Below are positions 1-6,118 of a DNA stretch of 7,270 bases, piece by piece. The notes beneath the pieces were generated by a model. That model was not told the DNA's origin and ran no database searches. It saw only the letters and a program-made list of their open reading frames with translations. The position numbers were made by a program, and so were the translations under genes. Positions within the stretch are counted from its first letter, which is position 1. Each line of letters opens with the position of its first letter. The stretch is from contig JAHDBO010000093.1 of the NCBI GenBank assembly GCA_020630355.1, positions 1-7,270 of the forward strand, in the 5' to 3' direction. Source of the stretch: Saprospiraceae bacterium. GTDB lineage: Bacteria; Bacteroidota; Bacteroidia; Chitinophagales; Saprospiraceae.

Positions 1-535
1 GTTGATGCGCTAAGGTAGGCTGTGTATAAAGGAATTTTTTGGCTTTAGAAAAAGTTTTGCTACCAGAGCCTTCAATCATGTAAGCCAATAATGTCCAAGG
101 TGCGCCAGAAAAACCAATCAATGGCACTCTGCCGTTTAATTCCTTCTTGGTCAAAGCAACCGCATCATAAACGTATTGTAGATGCTCTGCAGCGTCAAGG
201 CCTGTTTTGAGTGCTGCGACATCTTCGGCAGATTGGATGGTTTTTGGAAAAAGTGGTCCCCGTTTTTCTACCATTTCGTAAGGGAGTCCCATGGCTTCGG
301 GAATCACTAGAATATCCGAAAATATAATCGCTGCATCAACGCCCAGTTCATCCACTGGTTGTATAGTGACTTCGGCTGCTAGATGGGGTGTTTCTACCAA
401 TTCAATGAAACCAGATAGGCTACTTCGAATGGCACGGTACTGCGGTAAGATACGCCCCGCTTGACGCATCAACCACACGGGTGGTCTTTCTGTTTTTTCG
501 CCTCTTGCCGCTCGAAGGAATAAGTCGTTTTGCAC
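1..535 (-). CDS. hemE: Uroporphyrinogen decarboxylase, N-terminal part (cut by window edge)
   Basis: HemE decarboxylates the four acetate side chains of uroporphyrinogen III to give coproporphyrinogen III, a cytoplasmic step of haem synthesis. Only about 178 N-terminal residues are present (the family is about 340-350 long); the C-terminus lies beyond position 1. Read from the minus strand, the family motifs appear in order: NDLFLRAARGE at the N-terminus (residues 3-13), the substrate-binding MRQAGR (23-28), FSDILVIPEAMG with the conserved catalytic Asp (74), and GFSGAPWTLLAYMIEG (141-156) with the conserved Tyr (152). The start is GTG at 535-533. It is the only ATG/GTG/TTG between the in-frame TAA upstream and the conserved NDLF, and it gives the normal N-terminal length. 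No Shine-Dalgarno is evident. The gene follows a terminator at 630-657, so it is probably transcribed separately from the upstream genes. Identity is very secure from the motifs. Confidence 0.96.
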   Translation of the reverse strand, partial: MQNDLFLRAARGEKTERPPVWLMRQAGRILPQYRAIRSSLSGFIELVETPHLAAEVTIQPVDELGVDAAIIFSDILVIPEAMGLPYEMVEKRGPLFPKTIQSAEDVAALKTGLDAAEHLQYVYDAVALTKKELNGRVPLIGFSGAPWTLLAYMIEGSGSKTFSKAKKFLYTQPTLAHQ

Positions 536-588
536 GAATAAGATTTTTAGAAGTGAGAATAGAGATGTCAGAATGAAGCTGTCTCGCT

Positions 589-605
589 TCTGTTATCTGT
601 TATCT
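589..605. repeat. Short 7-bp tandem repeat
   Basis: TCTGTTA occurs twice head to tail (589-595, 596-602) and is followed by a third partial TCT. It lies in the short gap between the terminator and hemE. It is probably a neutral microsatellite-like repeat; a regulatory role for hemE is not shown by the sequence. Confidence 0.5.
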
Positions 606-629
606 AGAAGTCTGGAGCAAAAATAACCA

Positions 630-657
630 AGCCTAGTAGTTTCTGCACTACTAGGCT
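630..657 (-). terminator. Rho-independent terminator after the 686-1222 gene
   Basis: A perfect 11-bp inverted repeat (AGCCTAGTAGT / ACTACTAGGCT) encloses a 6-base loop (641-646). On the minus strand the stem is followed directly by TTGGTTATTTTTG, a T-rich tail; on the plus strand there is no T-run. It starts 28 bp past the stop codon of the 686-1222 gene. It should therefore end the minus-strand unit and separate it from hemE. Confidence 0.8.
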
Positions 658-685
658 CAATATTTGACGACTTATTGACAGAAGT

Positions 686-1222
686 CTAATCGTAAGCTTT
701 GAAAGAATCCATAAATCGAGTCGTGGATTCATTGAGGCTGTTACGTTTTAGCATAATGGTTTGCAAGGAATAATAGCGGTTTTTGACCAAGAAAGCTTTG
801 GTCTTAATAACTCCATTTCCTTCGTTGTAATCAATGCGCCATTGTCTGCCAGGATAGTCTTTATGTTTTATTTCGTTAGAATATAAAAGCGCTCCTTGCA
901 CGCTCTGTTGGGCGGATTCTAATGTTGCCACAAAAAAATCATTGATGATTGCTGTCGAATCAGAATGGATACTTCCTTCAGGATAATCACAATAACTCAC
1001 CATATAGGCAAGATTGTCGGGGTTGTCCCCTTCGGGTTTGTGAATGAAAGTGTGATAAGTTACCTCACCAATAGCAGTAGTGATAGCTTTTGTTTTTTGT
1101 TCAAATTCGCCTGGGGCAAGTATTTCAAATTTACCCTCATAGGATTGAAATAGTTCCCAGTTGAAATTAGAAAAGCTAAAACTCATCAAGGCAAGGCAGC
1201 ATAGTAGGGATAGTTTTCTCAT
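686..1222 (-). CDS. Conserved exported protein of unknown function
   Basis: A 178-residue protein that I do not recognise by name. The N-terminus has a charged MRK and a hydrophobic stretch (residues 4-18, LSLLCCLALMSFSFS), which looks like a signal peptide. The Cys pair at 8-9 does not form a convincing lipobox, so a periplasmic or secreted protein is more likely than a lipoprotein. The mature part opens with NWELFQSYEGKFEILAPGE (21-39), then GEVTYHTF (52-59), YMVSYCDYPEG (73-83) and PGRQWRIDY (124-132). It ends in a strand-rich segment, LVKNRYYSLQTI, and FMDSFKAYD. The pattern 'Gx(F/I)x(I/V)xxPG ... YPGR ... F..SFK' resembles small alpha/beta exported proteins of the DcrB/PsbP-like type; that is a fold guess, not a function. 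It lies 66 bp after cca on the same strand and is followed by a terminator, so it is probably the last gene of the tsaC-cca unit. The start codon ATG directly precedes the signal peptide. Confidence 0.85.
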   Translation of the reverse strand: MRKLSLLCCLALMSFSFSNFNWELFQSYEGKFEILAPGEFEQKTKAITTAIGEVTYHTFIHKPEGDNPDNLAYMVSYCDYPEGSIHSDSTAIINDFFVATLESAQQSVQGALLYSNEIKHKDYPGRQWRIDYNEGNGVIKTKAFLVKNRYYSLQTIMLKRNSLNESTTRFMDSFKAYD

Positions 1223-1288
1223 TTGGCTGCTTGTTATGTTATATCATAGACGTACAAGGAGCGAAAAAAGATGTCCGAAGTAAAAATT

Positions 1289-2734
1289 TTAACCTTTTGG
1301 AGGCCTTTGATAGGTTAAGTTGATAGGCTTGAGTTCTAGTTTTTGAGCTTCCGTCAACATAAAATCGAAAGCAGCAGCATAGTTATTGGGGATAATGCCA
1401 TCGAGAATAGCTTCTCGGATAGCTGTTTTGACAATCCCCACGTTTTTGGAGGGGCCAATATCGAAGGTTTTCATAATGATTTCTCCTGATATTGGCGGTT
1501 GCCAATTGCGGATTTCATCTTTTTCTTCTATTTCCTTTAGTTTTTGACGCACCAGCTCGTAGTTGGAAAGGTAGCGCTGGACCTTTTTAGGGTTTTTGGA
1601 CGTTATATCCGCTTCACAAAGCAACATCAAATCATCGATGTCGTCCCCTGCATCAAAAAGCAATCGGCGAATAGCCGAATCAGTAATGTTCTCTTTTGTT
1701 AATGAAATAGGACGCAAGTGCAATCTTACCAGCTTCTGCACGTATTTCATTTTGTGATCCATCGGTAGCCGCATACGACGGAAGATGCGAGGCAGCATTG
1801 CGGCACCCAGTGCTTCATGACCATGAAAAGTCCAACCGTGTTTTTTGTCGAATCGCTTGGTAGGTGGCTTGGCAATGTCATGAAAAACGGCTGCCCAGCG
1901 CAACCAAAGATTGTTGGTGTTTTTACATAAATTGTCAACAACTTCTAGCGTATGAAAGAAATTGTCTTTATGTCCGATACCGTTCTTGAAATCAACCCCT
2001 TGAAGGGCTTCCATTTCTGGAAAGATGATTTTCAACAATCCTGTATCATATAATTTCTTAAAACCGATTGATGGCTTAGGAGCTGCTAGGATTTTTTCTA
2101 GTTCAATGGTGATACGCTCCTTGGAGACAATTTTAATACGGTTGCGATATTTTGAAATAGCATTGTAAGTTACATCGTCGATTCTGAAATTAAGTTGAGT
2201 CGCAAAACGTATACCACGCATCATGCGGAGTGGGTCGTCCGAGAAGGTTTTCCCTGGCTCTAAAGGCGTTTTCAGGACTTTTTCTTCTAAGTGCAAGATG
2301 CCGTTGAAAGGGTCTATGATGGTGCCAAAGTCGTCTTCATTCAAGGAAACGGCGAGGGCATTAATCGTAAAGTCCCGACGGTTTTGGTCATCTTCGAGTG
2401 TACCCGCTTCCACGCTTGGTTTTCTGGAATCATGCCGATAGGATTCTTTTCTAGCTCCTACGAACTCCACTTCAAGTCCTTGATGTCTCAACATGGCGGT
2501 CCCAAAACGTTTGTAAACTGCTACTTTAGGATGTGGGTTGAGGTGGCTAGCGACAGCATTTGCCAATCGTATGCCATCTCCGACACAAACGATGTCCATA
2601 TCCTTGGATGGTCTTGCTAGTAGTCGGTCTCGCACATATCCACCTACAACAAAAGCAGGATACCCCAAGTCAGTTGCTGCTTTCTTGATGATTTCAAATA
2701 TTTTTCTTTCTTCTTTTTTGATATTAAAAATCAT
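1289..2734 (-). CDS. cca: CCA tRNA nucleotidyltransferase with HD domain
   Basis: Adds or repairs the 3'-terminal CCA of tRNAs from CTP and ATP in the cytoplasm. The 481 residues show the class II nucleotidyltransferase layout. The G-G-x-V-R-D motif (31-36) is followed by the metal-binding DMD at 45-47. Then come FGTA and VEFVGARKESY (77-99), RRDFTINALA (119-128), the DDPLRMMRGIRFA helix (166-178) and the ERITIELEKIL segment (206-216). A metal-dependent HD domain follows: H261 in the FFHTLEVV stretch, HDIAKP with the H-D pair at 285-286, and FHGHEALGA (303-311). The family includes poly(A) polymerases, but the VEFVGARKESY form and the single HD fusion fit the CCA enzymes of Bacteroidota, so CCA addition is the better call. 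Length is normal for the HD-containing form. It begins 33 bp after the tsaC-like stop on the same strand, which suggests co-transcription of two tRNA-maturation genes. The start ATG (2734-2732) gives the usual short lead before GGYVRD. Confidence 0.93.
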   Translation of the reverse strand: MIFNIKKEERKIFEIIKKAATDLGYPAFVVGGYVRDRLLARPSKDMDIVCVGDGIRLANAVASHLNPHPKVAVYKRFGTAMLRHQGLEVEFVGARKESYRHDSRKPSVEAGTLEDDQNRRDFTINALAVSLNEDDFGTIIDPFNGILHLEEKVLKTPLEPGKTFSDDPLRMMRGIRFATQLNFRIDDVTYNAISKYRNRIKIVSKERITIELEKILAAPKPSIGFKKLYDTGLLKIIFPEMEALQGVDFKNGIGHKDNFFHTLEVVDNLCKNTNNLWLRWAAVFHDIAKPPTKRFDKKHGWTFHGHEALGAAMLPRIFRRMRLPMDHKMKYVQKLVRLHLRPISLTKENITDSAIRRLLFDAGDDIDDLMLLCEADITSKNPKKVQRYLSNYELVRQKLKEIEEKDEIRNWQPPISGEIIMKTFDIGPSKNVGIVKTAIREAILDGIIPNNYAAAFDFMLTEAQKLELKPINLTYQRPPKG

Positions 2735-2767
2735 ATAAGATCTTGTCCGTTTTGCTTGATAAAACTA

Positions 2768-3337
2768 CTACTCTCTCAAGAAAATAAGTTCCTCCGTATC
2801 GCCCATCTTTACGATAACGGAAGGCAAATTTAAGGATTTTTCCATTTGTCGGTAAGCGACAACGTAATCTACGCCTTCTAAAATGGTTGAACTAATTTCC
2901 CCAAAATTTTCTGGAAATGGTTTATCCGAAACATTGGCAGAGGTAGCAACTATTGGTTTGCCAAATTGTTGGATTAATGCTTTGCAAAAGGCATCTTTAA
3001 CTAAGCGAATTGCGACGGAGGGGTTGTTTGCCGTAACATTTGGAGCAATTCCTATGTTCTGCTCATAGACAACCGTTAGTGGACGGATATGATATGCTAG
3101 TAAAGTCTCGATTCTTGGGTGTACTTCGGTGACATATTTTTTCAACATTTCTAAATCAGAAACCAAAATAATGAGTGGATTGCTAGTCGGTCGGTTTTTA
3201 ATCTGATATATTTTGGAAACAGCGGCTTCATTCGTCGCATCACAGCCAAGTCCCCATATCGTATCTGTTGGAAAAAGTATCGTTTTCCCTTGCTCTAAGG
3301 CTTGTACTGTTTCTGTCATAACGTGGTTATCCCACAT
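2768..3337 (-). CDS. tsaC: L-threonylcarbamoyladenylate synthase (Sua5/YrdC/TsaC family)
   Basis: Makes threonylcarbamoyl-AMP from threonine, bicarbonate and ATP, the activated precursor for the t6A modification at position 37 of ANN-decoding tRNAs. With the start chosen here the protein is 189 residues, normal for the short YrdC/TsaC form without the Sua5 C-terminal domain. Visible motifs are PTDTIWGLGCDA (23-34), the K-x-R element KNR (47-49) followed by PTSNPLIILV, RPLTVVYE (85-92), and the S-x-N element in ATSANVS (131-137). The KxR/SxN tetrad is the expected active-site signature. An in-frame ATG at 3418 would add 27 residues (MQNFNFMPLLFK...) with no family similarity. The ATG at 3337 gives MWDNHVMTETVQALEQG, which fits the usual N-terminus, so I chose it. 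YciO-type paralogs without known activity belong to the same superfamily; the intact KxR/SxN argues for the active enzyme. It is the first gene of the minus-strand run leading into cca. Confidence 0.92.
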   Translation of the reverse strand: MWDNHVMTETVQALEQGKTILFPTDTIWGLGCDATNEAAVSKIYQIKNRPTSNPLIILVSDLEMLKKYVTEVHPRIETLLAYHIRPLTVVYEQNIGIAPNVTANNPSVAIRLVKDAFCKALIQQFGKPIVATSANVSDKPFPENFGEISSTILEGVDYVVAYRQMEKSLNLPSVIVKMGDTEELIFLRE

Positions 3338-3412
3338 GATAATTACTTTATGTGTTTGGTATTGAAAGTTTGGATGCTTTCTTTTGAACAACAAAGGCAT
3401 AAAATTAAAGTT

Positions 3413-3604
3413 TTGCACGGAGTTCAGTTCATATTTTTTACATTGTTTATCTTTTGTGTCGGAAAAAAAATATCCGCAGTATACTTATGGGCTGGAGAAA
3501 TGAGCTATGAGTGCCTAGGGGGAGGCCGATACAAGGATATTTTTCAATATTTGTACATTTATTTGTTGAATCCAGCCTACCTCATTCTCATAAGTCGTTT
3601 TTAA
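3413..3604 (+). pseudogene. Decayed N-terminal copy of the downstream PKD surface-protein gene
   Basis: Read in one plus-strand frame from the TTG at 3413 to the TAA at 3602-3604, this gives 63 residues. It begins L-H-G-V-Q-F, then a hydrophobic signal-like stretch (FIFFTLFIFCVG), then A-V-Y-L-W-AGEMSYECLGGGRY (ending at 3532). The first 40 residues align without a gap to residues 1-40 of the gene starting at 3823: H2, L11, F14, A22, G28, M30, Y32, C34, G38 and Y40 are identical. The signal-peptide end (Ala22) falls at exactly the same position. The stretch GEMSYECLGGGRY is close to the consensus that family members usually carry after ATHIVGG. After 3532 the similarity fades (YKDIFQYLYIY in place of the usual YxITLKVYRDC) and the frame soon stops. 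The ATG appears replaced by TTG, and T-H-I-V has become V-Y-L-W. I read it as the 5' relic of a tandem paralog; chance resemblance or a tiny secreted protein are the alternatives. It sits in the gap between tsaC and the intact gene. Confidence 0.5.
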
Positions 3605-3822
3605 ACCAATAAATTTAGGTTATAGATGAATCGGAAGGCATCAAAAAACAGGAAAAGAGAGTCTTTTAGGAACATATCTTTATAGAATAGAATACCAAGG
3701 CAGTAATGGAAATCGTTCTTATTAAAGGGAATTTGCCGCTTTAGTCCGATAATATTGCAACAAAAAAAGATTTTGTATCCTCAAAGTGATTGTTCCTACA
3801 CGCTTAAATTAGATAAAATACC
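3605..3822. other. Intergenic leader upstream of the PKD surface-protein gene
   Basis: AT-rich, with stops in all frames and no convincing coding, RNA-gene or hairpin signal. It must contain, or lie near, the promoter of the gene at 3823. I found no clear match to the Bacteroidota -33/-7 consensus (TTTG and TAnnTTTG) at good spacing. The last 20 bases before the ATG are A/T-rich without a Shine-Dalgarno, as is common in this phylum. If the relic at 3413-3604 is real, this stretch may be further eroded remains of the same paralog, but no residue motif of the family can be followed through it. Confidence 0.4.
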
Positions 3823-6069
3823 ATGCACGTGCGAAGAATTAAACTATTGTTTTTGTTGGTTTTTGCAACGGTTAACCTCGTGGAAGCGACGCATATCGTT
3901 GGAGGATACATGACTTACAGATGTAATTCCCCTGGGAGCTATACCATCACACTTAAAGTCTATCGAGATTGCAGTAGTCAAAACTCCAATGGGACACCCC
4001 TTGACGACCCTGCCAATATCGCAATATATAGAGAAGACAATTTGAATATCAATAACCCTTTCAGGCAGTTAGAAATTGGTTTAGATGGACCACCAAGACC
4101 AGTTGACCCAGGGGAGGAAAACCCTTGTATTATTGTGCCGCCAGCGGTTTGCGTGCAGGAAGGCGTTTACACTTTTGATGTAAATTTACCTGTGTCGACT
4201 GAAAGCTACTATATTTCATATCAACGATGTTGTAGAAATCCAGACACCGCAAATATTAACAATGCTAGGAATACAGGTGGAACTTATACCGTAGAAATTA
4301 GCCCAGAAGCTCAACAAGTGTGTAACTCAAGCCCTGTTTTCGACAATTTTCCCCCTGTCGTTATTTGTGCGGGACTTCCATTGAATTTTGATCATGCAGC
4401 CACTGACTCAGATGGTGATTCTTTGGTTTATGAGTTTTGCGCACCATTTGAAGGAGGCGGACCGACTACGACCCAGCCTGGCGTATTTGGCCCTAATGGG
4501 GCTATTCCTATACCTGCTTCCCCTCCTCCTTATAATACGGTTGCCTTTAGAGCGCCCACTTACACAGCTACTCGACCAATGGCAGGAGACCCCACTATAA
4601 GCATAGATCCCGTTACAGGACAAATATCAGGAACGCCAGAAGCCATTGGGCAGTTTTCTGTTGGTGTTTGTGTCAAAGAATATCGAGATGGTCTTTTGTT
4701 GAGTGAAACAAGGCGAGACTTTCAGTTTCAGGTGCCCGAATGTGAGCCAGCGGTATTCGCAGAGATTGAGTTCAGTGCAGAATTAGGAGAGCAACAATTC
4801 TTGGTAAATTCATGTGGGGCTAATACGGTTTCATTTGTGAATCAAAGCTATGATGCGGACCGTATCGTTTCTTATGAATGGACTTTTGATGTAGGGTCTG
4901 GTACTTCTGTAGTTACCACTAGAGATGCTACTATTACTTTTCCGAATACGGGAGAATATACTGGAACCATGATTATCAACAAAGGCTTATCTTGTTCTGA
5001 TACTGCCGAGATAGTTGTTAATATTTTTCCCGAGGTAAACGCAGATTTTGAGTTTACTTACGACACTTGCGTGGCTGGGCCTGTAAGTTTTGTAGATTTA
5101 TCAGAGAGTGGTGCCGGTCCTATTCAGCAATGGGTTTGGGATTTTAAAGACGGCAATTTTTCTAATACACAAAACCCAAATTATTTATATCAAATCCCTG
5201 GTGAGTTTCCTGTAGCACTAGAAGCTATTGATGAAAATGATTGTCGAGACACGATTACTAAGATAGTAGATTATCGACCAGCTCCAGCCATTTTGATTGT
5301 AGAGCCCAGTAGTGCTGCTGGATGTGATCCTTTAGATGTCTTTTTGAATAATCTGAGTACCCCAATTGATTCGACCTACGACATTGTCTGGGATTTGGGG
5401 GACGGAACCGTTTCCAATGAAATCAGCCCTAGACATATCTATAATGGAGTGGGTACTTATGACCTTTCACTTTCCGTTACCTCTCCTATTGGATGTGAAG
5501 TTTCTGAAGATTTTCAAAGCCTGATTAGAGTAGAGCCTTCGCCTGAGGCAGGGTTTTCAATTTCTCCAGAAAATCCTAGCCGATTTGACCCGACTATTTC
5601 GCTCTTTGATGAGAGCCTTGATGCGGTGGCATGGTTCTGGGAGTTTGGGGACGGGACATTCACTTTTGAGCGAAATCCCACCCACACTTATCAGGACACA
5701 GGTTTTTTTGAAATTAGGCAGATAGTTACTCATCTGAGTGGATGTAGGGATACGCTTGTCAAGACAATTGATATCGAACCCAAAATTACATTTTTCCTAC
5801 CCAACGCATTTACGCCCAATGGGGATGATGTGAATGATGGGTTTCGGGGTACGGGAGAAATAGATGGCCTAACGGAATATCGAATGACAATCTGGAATCG
5901 TTGGGGAGAATTGGTTTTTGAGTCTACTGACCCCTTCGAGGCTTGGAATGGACGTAAAAATAACGTAGGTCCAGTGCTCCAAGCTGGAGTGTATGTTTGT
6001 AAGGTTAATTACAAAGATGCCAGAGGAAACCCAAAGAAACTCAAAAGTTTTGCGACGCTTGTAAAATAA
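3823..6069 (+). CDS. Secreted PKD-repeat surface protein with T9SS type B C-terminal sorting domain
   Basis: A 748-residue protein predicted to leave the cell by the type IX secretion system and be attached to or released from the outer surface. A signal peptide spans residues 1-22 (cleavage likely before THIVGG). The N-terminal module runs from THIVGGYMTYRC through LKVYRDC to an YQRCCRNP motif and is rich in cysteine. A cadherin/Ig-like stretch follows at about 180-305, with DSDGDSLVYEFC, IDPVTGQISGTP and VGVCVKEYRDG. About four PKD-like beta-sandwich repeats come next (roughly 315-404, 407-486, 487-572, 575-650). The last three have the core W-x-F/L-x-DG followed by NPxxxY- or SPRHIY-type motifs; the first is degenerate. 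Residues 653-748 form the gliding-motility-associated C-terminal domain: PNAFTPNGDDVND (660-672), IWNRWGELVFE (690-700), WNGR, GVYVCKV. Function is unknown; adhesion or matrix roles are plausible for PKD proteins. It carries no recognisable enzyme domain. Transcription should end at the hairpin at 6071-6109. Confidence 0.93.
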   Translation: MHVRRIKLLFLLVFATVNLVEATHIVGGYMTYRCNSPGSYTITLKVYRDCSSQNSNGTPLDDPANIAIYREDNLNINNPFRQLEIGLDGPPRPVDPGEENPCIIVPPAVCVQEGVYTFDVNLPVSTESYYISYQRCCRNPDTANINNARNTGGTYTVEISPEAQQVCNSSPVFDNFPPVVICAGLPLNFDHAATDSDGDSLVYEFCAPFEGGGPTTTQPGVFGPNGAIPIPASPPPYNTVAFRAPTYTATRPMAGDPTISIDPVTGQISGTPEAIGQFSVGVCVKEYRDGLLLSETRRDFQFQVPECEPAVFAEIEFSAELGEQQFLVNSCGANTVSFVNQSYDADRIVSYEWTFDVGSGTSVVTTRDATITFPNTGEYTGTMIINKGLSCSDTAEIVVNIFPEVNADFEFTYDTCVAGPVSFVDLSESGAGPIQQWVWDFKDGNFSNTQNPNYLYQIPGEFPVALEAIDENDCRDTITKIVDYRPAPAILIVEPSSAAGCDPLDVFLNNLSTPIDSTYDIVWDLGDGTVSNEISPRHIYNGVGTYDLSLSVTSPIGCEVSEDFQSLIRVEPSPEAGFSISPENPSRFDPTISLFDESLDAVAWFWEFGDGTFTFERNPTHTYQDTGFFEIRQIVTHLSGCRDTLVKTIDIEPKITFFLPNAFTPNGDDVNDGFRGTGEIDGLTEYRMTIWNRWGELVFESTDPFEAWNGRKNNVGPVLQAGVYVCKVNYKDARGNPKKLKSFATLVK

Positions 6070-6070
6070 A

Positions 6071-6109
6071 ATTGAAAACGCATCTTGTGCAGCAAGATGC
6101 GTTTTCAAT
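6071..6109. terminator. Bidirectional hairpin terminator between convergent genes
   Basis: A perfect 17-bp inverted repeat (ATTGAAAACGCATCTTG / CAAGATGCGTTTTCAAT) has a TGCAG loop at 6088-6092. The GC-containing core is flanked by AAAA on the 5' side and TTTT on the 3' side, so each strand presents a stem followed by a T-run. It begins 1 bp after the stop of the plus-strand PKD gene and ends 9 bp before the stop codon of the minus-strand gene, as expected for a shared terminator. Confidence 0.9.
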
Positions 6110-6118
6110 GTAGGACGT

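Noticed and set aside
581..605. Possible attachment site or short palindrome (GAAGC...GCTTC plus TCTGTTA repeats)
   Set aside because: The arms are only 5 bp and no integrase or mobile-element gene is nearby; this is expected by chance in AT-rich intergenic DNA.
618..625. TATTTTTG on the minus strand, matching the Bacteroidota -7 element TAnnTTTG, as a hemE promoter
   Set aside because: No TTG -33 element at proper spacing (the region upstream is the terminator stem), and the match is simply the T-tail of that terminator.
2291..2620. 109-codon plus-strand frame inside cca
   Set aside because: It is antisense to a well-conserved enzyme core and has no recognisable motif; it is a shadow frame.
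3338..3418. N-terminal extension of the tsaC-like gene to the ATG at 3418
   Set aside because: The extra 27 residues have no resemblance to the YrdC/Sua5 N-terminus. The ATG at 3337 gives the usual spacing to PTDTIWGLGCDA.
4388..4623. Open frames of about 70 codons on both strands inside the PKD gene
   Set aside because: They overlap a clearly coding domain in another frame, with compositions typical of shadow translations.
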